The position numbers and the translations under genes are program-made. A stretch of 64,000 nt of DNA, taken from assembly GCA_037783415.1 (NCBI GenBank), contig JAZGTN010000068.1:3825001-3889000 (forward strand), given 5' to 3'. Source of the DNA: Leptasterias polaris (Eukaryota > Echinodermata > Asteroidea > Forcipulatida > Asteriidae). Under the pieces are notes generated by a model. It was not told the DNA's origin and searched no databases. It saw only the letters and a list, made by a program, of their open reading frames with translations. Of the stretch, positions 32,441 to 45,000 are shown in pieces (position 1 is the first letter of the stretch; the number at the start of each line of letters is the position of its first letter).

Positions 32441-33530
32441 CGGTACCCACGCTACTGCTGACTCCACATGCAATACATGCAAGTTAAATCTTTTAGTGCG
32501 GGTGCGAAATATGCATCCGCCCTGGCGGAGCTACTTTTGCATCAAAAAAAGTAGTCCACTCAAAACCGGTGGTGATGTCAAAGATGTAAGGTCACACATT
32601 AATAATATTGTTCGTTTTTGTGCTAATTCAAGATCGTTGAAATCGAATCCAGAGGGATATGGGCAATGTTCTTTTTAGGTGTTCGGGCGACAGACCTCTC
32701 TGCTAAAAATTAAGGTCGATCAGACGTCGGGGGCGGAGTTTTTGAGATTTGAAATTTCAAAGGGCGCCCTCTGTCGATTTATCACACTGCCCTAACCGAT
32801 TTCGGCAACACACCTCCTTTACCTGTAAGGATAACGTAAAAAGGCTACACACAAGCAACATTTTAGAGCTAGAAGAGCCTTAGTGAAAAGGTTAGATCAG
32901 AGAAAACTCTTGGGACTAATCCTAAGAAAAAAACTAGATCAAAGGCCAACTTTAGGACAACTCGTTTGAAAAAAAGGCTGTAACGTTGGAGTTTAAAACG
33001 TTTAATACTTTTCAGAACTTCAGAGCAAATCTTTACTTAAAAAGAGTTCATGAAAGTAAGGGAACCGAACGTTGTAATGTGTGGTCGTCGATGCGAACTC
33101 ACGTCACTTTTGAAAACTCATGAGGGCGCTGCTGCTAAACGTTTGCTAATTTAAAGACCATGACGACCATTGGTTTTTACAGGTTTTGAGTTGCCAAAAA
33201 GGCTTCCTTTTTATCATCAGCGAAAGGGTTAGAGATAGAGTTAAAGTAAAGAACAGTATTACAATTAGTGTCGTTTTTGACTAAAAGCAAAGAGTTTTTA
33301 CAAACATTTCCTTTTTTAAATTTGCCAACCATGGCTTTGAAAGTGTCACTCTGTTATCTAATATTATAGCAAAAGGAATTTAGTTTAGCCTTAGGTAGCT
33401 TCAAACCTAGACGAACTGTGAGTCTACTGTCTAGGTGTGAAACACCCTTTTTTTAGGCAGTGCAAATTTAGTGGTGGATTTTAATTTTGTGCACTGGTAA
33501 ACATCCCCATGGTATTACACACTCTGCAGA
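32441..33530. other. Spacer between duplication units, mostly unassigned
   Basis: 32690-32790 holds a diverged end of the 662-type unit (CGTCGGGGGCGGAGTTTTTGA, then AAAGGGCGCCCTCTG). 32820-33000 holds a few minisatellite units. 33060-33530 looks unique; no exon, RNA gene or repeat recognized. Confidence 0.5.
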
Positions 33531-33900
33531 CGATTTCCGTCAGGGTAAACTAGTCTAGAGCGCTCAGGGCAATCCCTGACGAGAACGGACTAGCTATCCG
33601 AATAAGGGCTGTCCCCGAGCCCAATGATATAGAGTACTCGCCCTGAACGAAAACGGCTAGAGATCTCCAGTGCCTCGCCCTACCCTTTTCGGACCAGCAC
33701 TCTGGCGGTCGACCGAGGGCGGCCTCGCCCGAGAATCCGTCAGGTTACAATCAGTCAGGGCAATCCCTGACGGGAACGGACTAGCTATCCGAGTAAGGGC
33801 TGTCCCCGAGTCAAAGAGATACCGTCAGGGTAATTCCCTGACGAGAACAGACTAGCTGTCTGAGTAAGGGCTGTCCCTGAGCCGTGAACTGACCTCTTGC
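33531..33900. repeat. TCAGGG-CAAT-CCCTGA palindromic repeat, three units
   Basis: Same module as 16.74-17.10 kb. GTCAGGGCAATCCCTGAC at about 33752 is a perfect inverted repeat with 7-bp arms and a 4-base spacer. It alternates with CTAGCTATCCGAGTAAGGGC and CTGTCCCTGAG. Confidence 0.85.
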
Positions 33901-34400
33901 CCTAAGATGCCATTCGAAGGTCAAGCTCTTTGGAAATGACCTCCGAGATCCCTGACCTTTTGCCCTTCACCCCTGGTCCTCAGAGCCGGTTGCAAGAGGG
34001 GTAGGTTTTTCTAATGTCGCCCCCTAGTGCCCCCGACGTCCCATCTTCGGTTGCCAGGTGGAACCCTGCAAAGACTCTCGGATTGCGCAGAAATAACTAT
34101 ATCGGGGCCTCCGATGATGTAGTAATGACGTCATCAAGTTTTGCCCATTCCAGCCTTTCCGGGCAGTGTGGATCGCTATGGGTGCGGGAAGGCCTTTTTG
34201 CTGAAATGGTCCAAAAGTTCTAATTCGGAGGTCAAATTTGTTTAAAATCAGGGTGGGGTGGGCGGACCAGAGGACCTCTCTCCAGAAATTTCAGCTCGAT
34301 CGGACATCGGGGGGCGGAGTTATTAACGTTTAAAGAAGTAAAGTGCGCAATCTTGTTTTCAGGGCAAACCCTTAGTAAAGAGGCTATGTCAAAGTTATTA
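33901..34400. repeat. Solo diverged unit of the 662-bp repeat
   Basis: The two modules of the 662 unit are recognizable (CGGGGCCTCCGATGATGTAG, GGGTGGGCGGACCAGAGGAC, CGATCGGACATCGGGGGGCG), but it is clearly more diverged than the main array. Confidence 0.85.
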
Positions 34401-34429
34401 CTTTTAAACTTTTAAATAACCAGATTGGT

Positions 34430-34640
34430 ATTTCCAAGATTTGGTGTCTACATTTTTCCTATGCCTTTTTTTTTTTCTTTTTTTTTTCTATAACATTGTA
34501 ATAGTTTGTGTTCTATTTTGCTGTTTAAATTGTGATGTATCTAGGTACAAGCTGGGACCCATGGGAGACCAGTGGTTGCCACTGAATGGGACACCCAGTT
34601 GAAATAAGAAATAAATAATAATAATAATAATAATTACCAC
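34430..34640 (+). mobile_element. LINE 3' end with (AAT)n tail
   Basis: An AT-rich segment ends in GGTACAAGCTGGGACCCATG, GGAGACCAGTGGTTGCCACT, GAAATAAGAAATAAATAATA and (AAT)n, the form of an L2/CR1 3' UTR with its microsatellite tail. No coding part remains, so the clade is inferred from the tail only. Confidence 0.55.
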
Positions 34641-34745
34641 GGGACTGTCCCTGAGCCGAAAGATTATAGTCCTCGCCCTGACCGAAATTGGCTACAAATC
34701 TCCACTGTCTCGCCCTGCCCTTGTCGGACCGGCACTCTGGCGGTC

Positions 34746-35160
34746 GACCGTTAGGGTTAGGGCTAAAGTTAGGACTATTAGCTAGGGAAAAGGGCTAGGG
34801 TTAGGGCTAGAGTTAGGACTAAGGTTAGGGAAAGGGCTAAGGTTAGGGCTATAAGCTACAAAAAGGCTATGTTTGGGCCAAAGGCTAGAAAAATGGGCTA
34901 GGGTTAGGGTTAGTGTTAGGGTTTAGGGTTAGGGTTAGGGTTAGGGTTAGGGTAGGGTTAGGGTTAGGGCTAGGGTTAGGGCTATAAGCTACAGAAAGGC
35001 TATGTTTGGGTTAGGGTTAGGATTAGGGTTAGGGTTAGGGTTTGGGTTTGGGTTAGAGTTTGGGTTAGGGTTAGGATTATGGTTAGGATTAGGGCTAAGG
35101 ATAGGACTATTAGTTAGGGAAAAGGGCTAGGGTTAGGGCTAGGGTTAGAGAACCAGAATG
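34746..35160. repeat. Interstitial telomere-like (TTAGGG)n with variants
   Basis: A core of uninterrupted or nearly uninterrupted TTAGGG units at about 34910-34975, with flanking variants (CTAGGG, TTTGGG, TTAGGA, GGGCTA) over about 400 bp. Inside it are pieces of the dispersed minisatellite (GCTACAAAAAGGCTATGTTTGGG at about 34856 and again at about 34988). It sits between duplication units 1 and 2. Confidence 0.93.
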
Positions 35161-35190
35161 TAAAGGGCATTCCCTGAGAAGAAACTAGCG

Positions 35191-35995
35191 TTCCGCGATA
35201 TCAGATGACGCCCTCTTGCGAGAAATCGCACGAGGAACCATTATTGCAATCCCTCATCACAAGGCTACCTTAAAAGAGACCCCTGTTAAAAGAGCTATTA
35301 AGGGTATCCTTAGAGCAAACCTTTAGTAAAAAGGCTATATCGGAGAAGGAGTCGAGTGTAGGAGTCGGTTAATGATGTTACGAGCGCCGTTTAATGTTGT
35401 GCCCCTTTGGTATTGCTTCCTTTTCTCGTAAGGATAATGGCTACAAGCCTCCCTTTCCCCTTAGTACAATCCTTAGTGAAAAAGCTAGATCAGGGGAAAC
35501 CTTGGGGCGAGCCCTTGTTAAAAGGCTTCATAAAATGTCTACATAGCATGTATCGTAAGGGCAAACCCTGGGTCAAAAGGCTACATCAAGGGCAGCCACG
35601 GGGAACCTATTGGTTCAAAGACTACGTCTAAAATGGACCCTCAAGAGGAAACCATATGTAAAAAACAACCTACATATTTGAAGTTTTAAACGATCAATAT
35701 TGTTAAGGGTAAAGAGCTAATGCCCTAAGTGTTTCCTCCATGTAGCCTTTTTACTAAGAATAAGCCCTTTTGGTACATTTGAACCCAGAGAAAGAAAACA
35801 AAATGTAAACACATGCGAATAGTGATATAATACCATTTTTATTGAAACAAGCAGTTTACTAAAACAACACATTAAACTTTTATGTAAAAAGGAAAAAGCA
35901 CTGCAACAGATTGTAAACAACTGATCAAAAACTCGTATAATCATGATACAAAAATACCAAATTTTGCAAGATATAAATAAGAATCATTATTACTT
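35191..35995. repeat. Degenerate minisatellite and gene 2 downstream flank
   Basis: Counterpart of 17.11-17.92 kb, with the same order of diverged units and small insertions or deletions. A minus-strand ATAAA at about 35838 matches the position of the AAATAAA noted near gene 1. Confidence 0.6.
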
Positions 35996-38760
35996 TAGAA
36001 CTTTTAACGTGATTTGTTTGATTATAAAAGCAGTAATGTGATCTAGATTGAAACTAAAAGCTATCAAAACTATATATCTTGTTATAAAAGTACTAAAAAT
36101 GTGATAAAAATTAAAACCAAAAGCTATCAAGTCTATCGATTTGCGCCAGATTATTATGTCCGTAAATACAGTTCCATATCCATACAGTTACAAAAATGAT
36201 TACTTCTTCATTCTCTTTCCTTATCCATACAGGTACTGGAATTTTAATTTTAAACCATTCGAACCATTAATTACACAATAAATTAAAACCATTGATTACA
36301 CATTTGCAGTGGTGCAAAATAAGGCACACGTTTGACAGAAAAAGACGGCAACAGACCGTGAATCAACAATCAAAAACCCATATATCAGCCAAGACCCATA
36401 TATCAGCCAATATATATCACAAGATAATCGGCATCATTGTGACTTCAGAACTTTTAACGTGATTTGTTTTGTTACAAGAGCACTTAATTGTGATCACGAT
36501 TGAAATCAAGAGCTGTGAACAAATATATAGATATAATGTGGTTATATAAATACTACCAAAAACTATCAAATCTATAATTTGCGCCAGATTCTATTTCCTG
36601 AATACAGTTCCATATTCATACAGTTGCAGGAATTAAAACTTCTTCATTAATTACAAAATTTTGCAGTAGTGCAAAATAATGCACAAGTATGACAGAGAAA
36701 GACTGCAACAGACTGTGAACCAACAATCAAAAACCCGTTCAATCACATTACAAGATTACCAAAAAGGAAAAAATAACCTGCATCATTATTACTTCAGAAC
36801 TTTTAAAGTGATTTGTTTGGTAATATAAATACTAATGTGATCTAATCCACAGTTCCATATCCATACAGTTACAGGAATTACAACTTCTTCATCATTTATA
36901 CATTTACAATGGTCCAAAATAATGCACAAGTATGCAAAAGAAGAGAGATTACGTCAGATTGTAAGCAAGCTATCAAAAACCCGTATAATCACATCCCAAG
37001 ATTATCAAATTTGACAATACAATCGGCAACATGAATACTTCAGAATTATTAACGTGATTTGTTTGGTATAAAATTACTAATGTGATCTAGATTGTAACAC
37101 AAAGCTATCAAATCTATATATCTGCATTTAAAGTACTAGGATGATCTAAAATGAAACCAAACGCTATCAAATATATTATTTGCTCTCAGATTCTATTTCC
37201 ATATTCAGTTCCATATCCTTACAGTTACATATAGTTACAAGACTGCAACAGGTTTTGAACCAACTATCAAAAACCCGTGTAATCACATTATACAAGATTT
37301 TACATTATTATTTGACAAGGTAATCGGCATCATTACCTCAGAACGTTTAAAGGCACTGAACACGTTTGGTAATTACTCAAAATAGATTTGCGCCAGATTC
37401 TATTTCCGTAAATACAGTTCCATATCCATACAGTTACAAAAATGATTACTTCTTCATTCTCTTTCCTTATCCATACAGTTACAGGAATTTTAATTTAAAA
37501 CCATTCGAACCATTCATTACACATTAAACTAAAACCATTGATTACACATTTGAAGTGGTGCAAAACAATGCACAAGTTAGACAGAAAATGACGACAACAG
37601 ACCGTGAATCAACAATCAAAACCCGTATATCAGCCCGTAATCACATCACAAGATTAACAAAGTTTGACAAGATAATCGGCCTCATTGTGACTTCAGAACT
37701 TTTAACGTGATTTGTTTTGTTACAAGAGCACAAATTGTGATCACGATTAAAACCAAGAGCTGTGAAATAATTATATAAATATACGTGGTTATAAAAGTAC
37801 TACCAAAAACTATCAAATCTATAATTTGCGCCAGGTTCTATTTTCTGAATACAGTTCCATATTAATACAGTTGCAGGAATTAAAACTTCGTCATGAATTA
37901 CAAATTTTTGCAGTGGTGCAAAATAATGCACAAGTATGACAGAGAAAGACTGCAACAGACTGTGAACCAACAATCAAAAACCCGTTCAATCACATTACAA
38001 GATTACCAAAAAGGAAAAAAATAACCTGCATCATTATTACTTCAGAACTTTTAAAGTGATTTGTTTGGTAATAATACCAATGTGATCTAATCCACAGTTC
38101 CATATCCATACAGTTACAGGAATTACAACTTCTTCATCATTTATACATTTACAATGGTTCAGATAATGCACAAGTATGCAAAAGAAGAGAGATTACGTCA
38201 GATTGTAAGCAAGCTATCAAAAATCCGTTTAATCACATCCCAAGATTATCAAGTTTGACAAGACAATCGGCAACATGATTACTTCAGAATTATTAACGTG
38301 ATTTGTTTGGTATAAAATTACTAATGTGATCTAGATTGTAACACAAAGCTAACAAATCTATATATCTGCATTTAAAGTACTAGGATGATCTTAAATTAAA
38401 CCAAACGCTATCAAATATATTATTTGCTCTCAGATTGTATTTCCATATTCAGTTCCATATCCAGTTACATATAGTTACAAGACTGCAGCAGATTTTGAAC
38501 CAACTATCAAAAACCCGTGTAATCACATTATACAAAATTTTACATTATTATTTGACAAGCTAATCGGCATCATTACCTCAGAACTTTTAAAGGCACTGAA
38601 CACGTTTGGTAATTACTCAAAATAGATTTGCGCCAGATTATATTTCCGTAAATACAGTTCCATATCCATACAGTTACAAAAATGATTACTTCTTCATTCT
38701 CTTTCCTTATCCACAGTTACAGGAATTTTAAATTAAAACCATTCGAACCATTCATTAAGG
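35996..38760. repeat. AT-rich tandem repeat of about 350-450 bp downstream of gene 2
   Basis: About seven or eight units of the repeat described at 17.92-19.56 kb. A longer internal duplication is visible: 36.1-37.3 kb resembles 37.4-38.6 kb block for block, so several monomers were copied together. Confidence 0.85.
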
Positions 38761-38928
38761 ATAGCAATTAGTGAAAAGGCTACAAAAGTACACTTAAAAA
38801 CCGTCAGGAAAAAGGCTACATCAAAGGTATCCTGAGGACAAACCCTTAAAAAATAGGCAACATCAAAATGCTCCCATAGGGTAAATCCATAGTAAAAAGG
38901 CTACGTATTGGAGCGGACATATCGAAGT

Positions 38929-39082
38929 TTAAAGTCGCAAAGGGCTGATTCTATGCATGCCCTCGTCTGTTGATGAAGAAGAGGAATATAGTAACTCCGA
39001 TGATGAAGCTTCAGCGACGGTTCCTTCTTCATTATTCATGATTTCTTCTTCATGTTGCTTCTTACCACTTTGAGGTTTGCTA
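38929..39082 (-). CDS. Gene 2 terminal exon (modified A cassette)
   Basis: Acceptor AAATAG|TAGCAAACC; frame SKPQSGKKQHEEEIMNNEEG, then AEASSSELLYS, a Ser run, TDEGMHRISPLRL and TAA. It diverges from the spliced cassettes exactly after TDE, as in gene 1. Its 3' flank is minisatellite. Confidence 0.7.
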
Positions 39083-42000
39083 CTATTTCGAAAAAAAAGT
39101 AGACAACAGAAGAACAACAGTTATAATAGATCAATGAAAACTTCATTTTGTTACCCAGCCCGATTAAATTTTAGTAAATCTGTCAACCCTACACTAATAA
39201 AATCTTTAAAATATTAATGGACCACAAGAATATACAGCTACATCAAAGGTAACCCTAAGAAAAGCCGGCAATACAAAGGCTGCAGGTAAAAGCAACACTT
39301 AGGGAAAACCAATAGTAACAAGGATACATCCATAGTTATACTCAGGGTAAACCACTGGTGTAAAGGCTTCATCAAAATGTACCCTTAGGGCAAACCCTCA
39401 GCAAAATGGCAAAACCAATAGTAACAAGGATACATCCATAGTTATACTCAGGGTAAACCACTGGTTAAAAGGCTTCATCAAAATGTACCCTTAGGGCAAA
39501 CCCTCAGCAAAATGGCAAGACCAAACGAAACTCATAATTATAGGAAGGCACCCCAGAGAAATGCACCCTCTTCCGAGAAATAGCCTTGCCCCCACTGATA
39601 ACAGCTGCAAACCTCCCTCGCCCTAAAGGTGACACATGTTTAAAAAAATCTAAATAAAAAACCCAAAGACCTTTAGAACTAGAAGGAAGGCTAGATTCAT
39701 TGCATGCCCTTTTTGTCGTGTCTGTAAAGACTCCAAACACAAGAATTGCACAAACCTTTTGTAAGATGGCAATGGAGTGATGGGACTCTCGTCTGTTGAT
39801 GAAGAAGAGGAATTCAGTAATTTCGATGGCGGAGCTTCAACGACGATTCCTTCTTCATTATTCACGGTGTCCTTTTCATGTTGCTTCTTACCTCTTTGAG
39901 GTTTGCTACTATTTTGTAAAAAAGTAGATAACATAAGAACAACAGTTATAATAGATCAATGAAAACTTCATTTTGTTACCCAGCCAGAGTAAATTGTACT
40001 AAATCTGTTAACCCTACACTCGACGAAGTTACTAATAAATTCTTTAAAATATTAATGGACCACAAGAATATACAGCTACATCAAAGGTAACCCTAAGAAA
40101 AGCCGGCAATACAAAGGCTGCAGGTAAAAGCAACACTTAGGGAAAACCAATAGTAACAAGGATACATCCATAGTTATACTCAGGGTAAACCACTGGTGTA
40201 AAGGCTTCATCAAAATGTACCCTTAGGGCAAACCCTCAGCAAAATGGCAAAACCAATAGTAACAAGGATACATCCATAGTTATACTCAGGGTAAACCACT
40301 GGTTAAAAGGCTTCATCAAAATGTACCCTTAGGGCAAACCCTCAGCAAAATGGCAAGACCAAACGAAACTCATAATTATAGGAAGGCACCCCAGAGAAAT
40401 GCACCCTCTTCCGAGAAATAGCCTTGCCCCCACTGATAACAGCTGCAAACCTCCCTCGCCCTAAAGGTGACACATGTTTAAAAAAACCAAAAAAAAAAAA
40501 ACCAAAGACCTTTAGAACTAGAAGGAAGGCTAGATTCATTGCATGCCCTTTTTGTCGTGTCTGTAAAGACTCCAAACACAAGAATTGCACAAACCTTTTG
40601 TAAGATGGCAATGGAGTGATGGGACTCTCGTCTGTTGATGAAGAAGAGGAATTCAGTAATTTCGATGGCGGAGCTTCAACGACGATTCCTTCTTCATTAT
40701 TCACGGTGTCCTTTTCATGTTGCTTCTTACCTCTTTGAGGTTTGCTACTATTTTGTAAAAAAGTAGATAACATAAGAACAACAGTTATAATAGATCAATG
40801 AAAACTTCATTTTGTTACCCAGCCCGAGTAAATTGTACTAAATCTGTTAACCCTACACTCGACGAAGTTACTAATAAATTCTTTAAAATATTAATGGACC
40901 ACAAGAATATACAGCTACATCAAAGGTAACCCTAAGAAAAGCCGGCAATACAAAGGCTGCAGGTAAAAGCAACACTTAGGGAAAACCAATAGTAACAAGG
41001 ATACATCCATAGTTATACTCAGGGTAAACCACTGGTTAAAAGGCTTCATCAAAATGTACCCTTAGGGCAAACCCTCAGCAAAATGGCAAGACCAATAGTA
41101 ACAAGGATACATCCATAGTTATACTCAGGGTAAACCACTGGTTAAAAGGCTTCATCAAAATGTACCCTTAGGACAAACCCTCAGCAAAATGGCAAGACCA
41201 AACGAAACTCATAATTATAGGAAGGCACCCTAGAGAAATGCACCCTCTTACGAGAAATCGCCCTGCCCCCACTGATAACAGCTGCAACCTCCCTCGCACC
41301 TAAAGGTGACACATGTTTAAAAAAAATCTAAATAAAAAACCCAAAAACCTTTAGAACTAACCCTTAGAAGGAAGGCTAGATTCATTGCATGCCCTTTTTG
41401 TCGTGTCTGTCAAGACTCCAAACACAAGAATTGCACAAACCTTTTGTAAGATGGCAATGGAGTGATGGGACTCTCGTCTGTTGATGAAGGAGAGGAATTC
41501 AGTAACTTCGATGACGGAGCTTCAACGACGGTTCCTTCTTCATTATTCACGGTGTCTTCTTCATGTTGCTTCTTACCACTTTGAGGTTTGCTACTATTTT
41601 GTAAAAAAGTAGATAACATAAGAACAACTTCTCCTGAAGACGAGCAGAGTATACTGTTTGAAACGTCGAGACCAAACCGGCTCTTTTCAGAGCCAACACT
41701 CCCCCCAAATGAGATTATACACATGGTTGTACCCGCAAGTTCACTGCTATTTACATTTATAGTTATAATTACTTCTTATAAGAACAACAGTTATAATAGA
41801 TCAATGAAAACTTCATTTTGTTACCCAGCCTGAGTAACTTTTAGTAAATCTGTCAACAAAGTTACTAATAAATTCTTTAAAATATTAATGGACCACAAGA
41901 ATATACAGCTACATCAAAGGTAACCCTAATAAAAGCCGGCAATACAAAGGCTGCAGGTAAAAGCAACACTTAGGGAAAACCAATAGTAACAAGGATACAT

Positions 42001-45000
42001 CCATAGTTATACTCAGGGTAAACCACTGGTTAAAAGGCTTCATCAAATTGTACCCTTAGGGCAAACCCTCAGCAAAATGGCAAGACCAATAGTAACAAGG
42101 ATACATCCATAGTTATACTCAGGGTAAACCACTGGTTAAAAGGCTTCATCAAATTGTACCCTTAGGGCAAACCCTCAGCAAAATGGCAAGACCAATAGTA
42201 ACAAGGATACATCCATAGTTATACTCAGGGTAAACCACTGGTTAAAAGGCTTCATCAAAATGTACCCTTAGGGCAAACCCTCAGCAAAATGACAAGACCA
42301 AACGAAACTCATAATTATAGGAAGGCACCCCAGAGAAATGCACCCTCTTCCGAGAAATCACCCTGCCCCCACTGAAAACGGCTGCAAACCTCCCTCGCAC
42401 CTAAAGACGACACATGTTTAAAAAATCTAAATAAAAAAAAAACCACATGAATTGCACAAACCTTTTGTAAGATGGCAATGGAGTGATGGGACTCTCGTCT
42501 GTTGATGAAGAAGATGACGGAGCTTCAACGACGATTCCTTCTTCATTATTCACGATGTCTTGTTCATGTTGCTTCTTACCACTGTGTGATTTTCTGCTAT
42601 TTCGTAAAAAAGGTAGATAACAGAAGAACAACATTTTTAATAGATCATCGGAAACTTCATTTTGTTACCCAGCCAGAGTAAACTTGAGTAAATCTGTCAA
42701 CCCTACACTCGACAAAGTTACTAATAAATTATTTCCCTTTTGAAATATTAAAGGACAAAACAAATATACAGCTATATGGCGTGTCGTGGCCGAGCGGATA
42801 AGAGCACCGAACTCCGAACTCAAGCTCTCACTTAACTATAATTGCTTCTCTCCACCCAGGGGTAAAATGGGTACCTGTGAGGGCAGAGATGGTTCTTGTG
42901 ATTGATTTAGCCTAGTAGCGCATATAATTGCAGCACAGGCTGTATACTCCCCAGGGAGCTGAGAAAGATTTTAAAAAGAATGTTATTGGCCCAATGACCA
43001 GGGCACTAATGTAAAGCGCATTGAGACGTTATTGTGAAATGCGCTATATAAGAACTGGTTATTATTATTATTATTATTACATCACAGGTAACCTTAAGAA
43101 AAGCCGGCAATACAAAGGCTGCACAAAAATTGAAAACTCGGGGAAAACCAATAGCGAAAAGGCTACATCAAAAGGTATACTTAATAGGGTAAACCATTCA
43201 AAATCTATCCCCTTAGGGCAAACTCTTAGTAAACTGGCCAGACCAAAGGAAACTCATAGGAAAACACCCTAGAAAAAAATCTTCTTTCGATAAATTGCCT
43301 TGCCCCCACGGATAGTAACTGCAAACGGTGATCCGTAGTAAACAAGCTAATCAAAGGAACTAACACTTAGTAAGAAACTAGATCAAAGTAAACTCTTAGG
43401 TTAGGGTTAAACTTAGGGCATATCAAAATTTAAACAACAGTCGGCTTTACCAAACTGTCAGGCTGAATTTAACAAATTAATGAACACAAAATAATATTGG
43501 AAGATTTTTGTTCAATTGCTAATCACTATATTATAATCACTTTTGTGGGCCCTAGGGGTTGATCAAAAAAGGAAAACAATTGCTTCATTATCAAAGGTGT
43601 TCTAAAAATCACTTGCTCGTATTGACCGATAAAAATATTATGTTATCACTAATTGAAACATGTATGTGCAACTTGATTGAATTTGGCATCAAAACTCACC
43701 TTCTTGATGTGGCTGTTTCCAGATCCATGATGGACTGGTGAACGAGTATTGCTGCCTTAGTTGGACTTTCGTTGTCGTAGTAGGTGGTGGCAGTTTTTAA
43801 ACTGTGCCCTAGGGTTCTAGCCACTGAACTACAAAATGTGAACAAGTGCGGGTAATTAGCAATCAACGCTTTCAAAGTATTGATAGTATCAATAATAATA
43901 TAATTAAATAGTAAGTGCAACTTAGTGTTTCCCACCTTTGGGGCTACCTTCTGTAAAAGAAAGCAATTAGTAAAACGGCTACATCAAAAAAAAAAACTAG
44001 TAAAAAGGCAACATCAAAGGTAAGCCCGCGGCACGCCCTGATAAGACTACATAAAATGTACCCTTAATTAAGAAAAAAACCTTAGTAAAAAGACTACATC
44101 AAAGAAGACCCTTATAGCTCACTCTTATCAAAAAGGCTCAAAGGTAAGGCAAACCCCAAAAAGAAACACTAGACCAATGTACAGATTGCCTTCGAGTTGG
44201 GCGCTTTTATGTAATAGTTAAAGCATTTTGTGTAAAAAACAGTTGTTATAGCCAAAAAGCGCCAAATTCGAAGGCATAGCCATCGGTGCAAAGGAATTGC
44301 ATCAGTACAGTCAAAGGGGGGGGGGGGGGGGGGGGGCGAAAACAAAGCTATGGCAAACTCCTTTTTTCATGGGAACAGTCTGCTCTATCCTCAGTAAATA
44401 TTAAATGATTAATTTCGATAAGCTTAAACGAAATTACCTAGCACCATCAAGGTTTTCTCGCCGAAGAAGAGTCGTCACTGATCTTCTTATATTGGTACAT
44501 GTGATACCAGTATAACCCGACATCCTTTGCAACGCTTGGAGGTGGTCAGCCACCGAACTGCTTGTCAAGGGATTCCCCTCGGTGTTAAAAAACACCTCCC
44601 CACCTTTGGGTTCTATTGGGGCCTTATTGCGAACGTACCGAATATACCTACGTACGATGGTCTTCCCAGTTTCTGAGAGCACGATCCTGTGGTAAGGGGG
44701 CAGAAAGAAAAGACATTTTTGCACCATTACGTAAATCTATTTAAAAATGACGTTTTTAGGATGACAATTTCTTTAATGTACAACCTGCTCTGCATGATTG
44801 AGGTTTATACAGGAAGGCCTTTTTTATTTTAGTGGTTAAAAAGTATCTTTACAAAAGTAGGATTCATTCAATTTACTGGTCATACCTTAAAGCTCCCCTC
44901 GAAGCTGCTGTCTTGTGGGCTGTGTTTGTTATGACCACTTCCTGAGAGTCGTTCCAACAACCTTGATGGAGATTGATGACATCATCCATCGTAAGTGTGA

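Noticed and set aside
34746..35160. A true chromosome end
   Set aside because: The TTAGGG block is short, degenerate and flanked on both sides by other sequence, so it is interstitial in this window.
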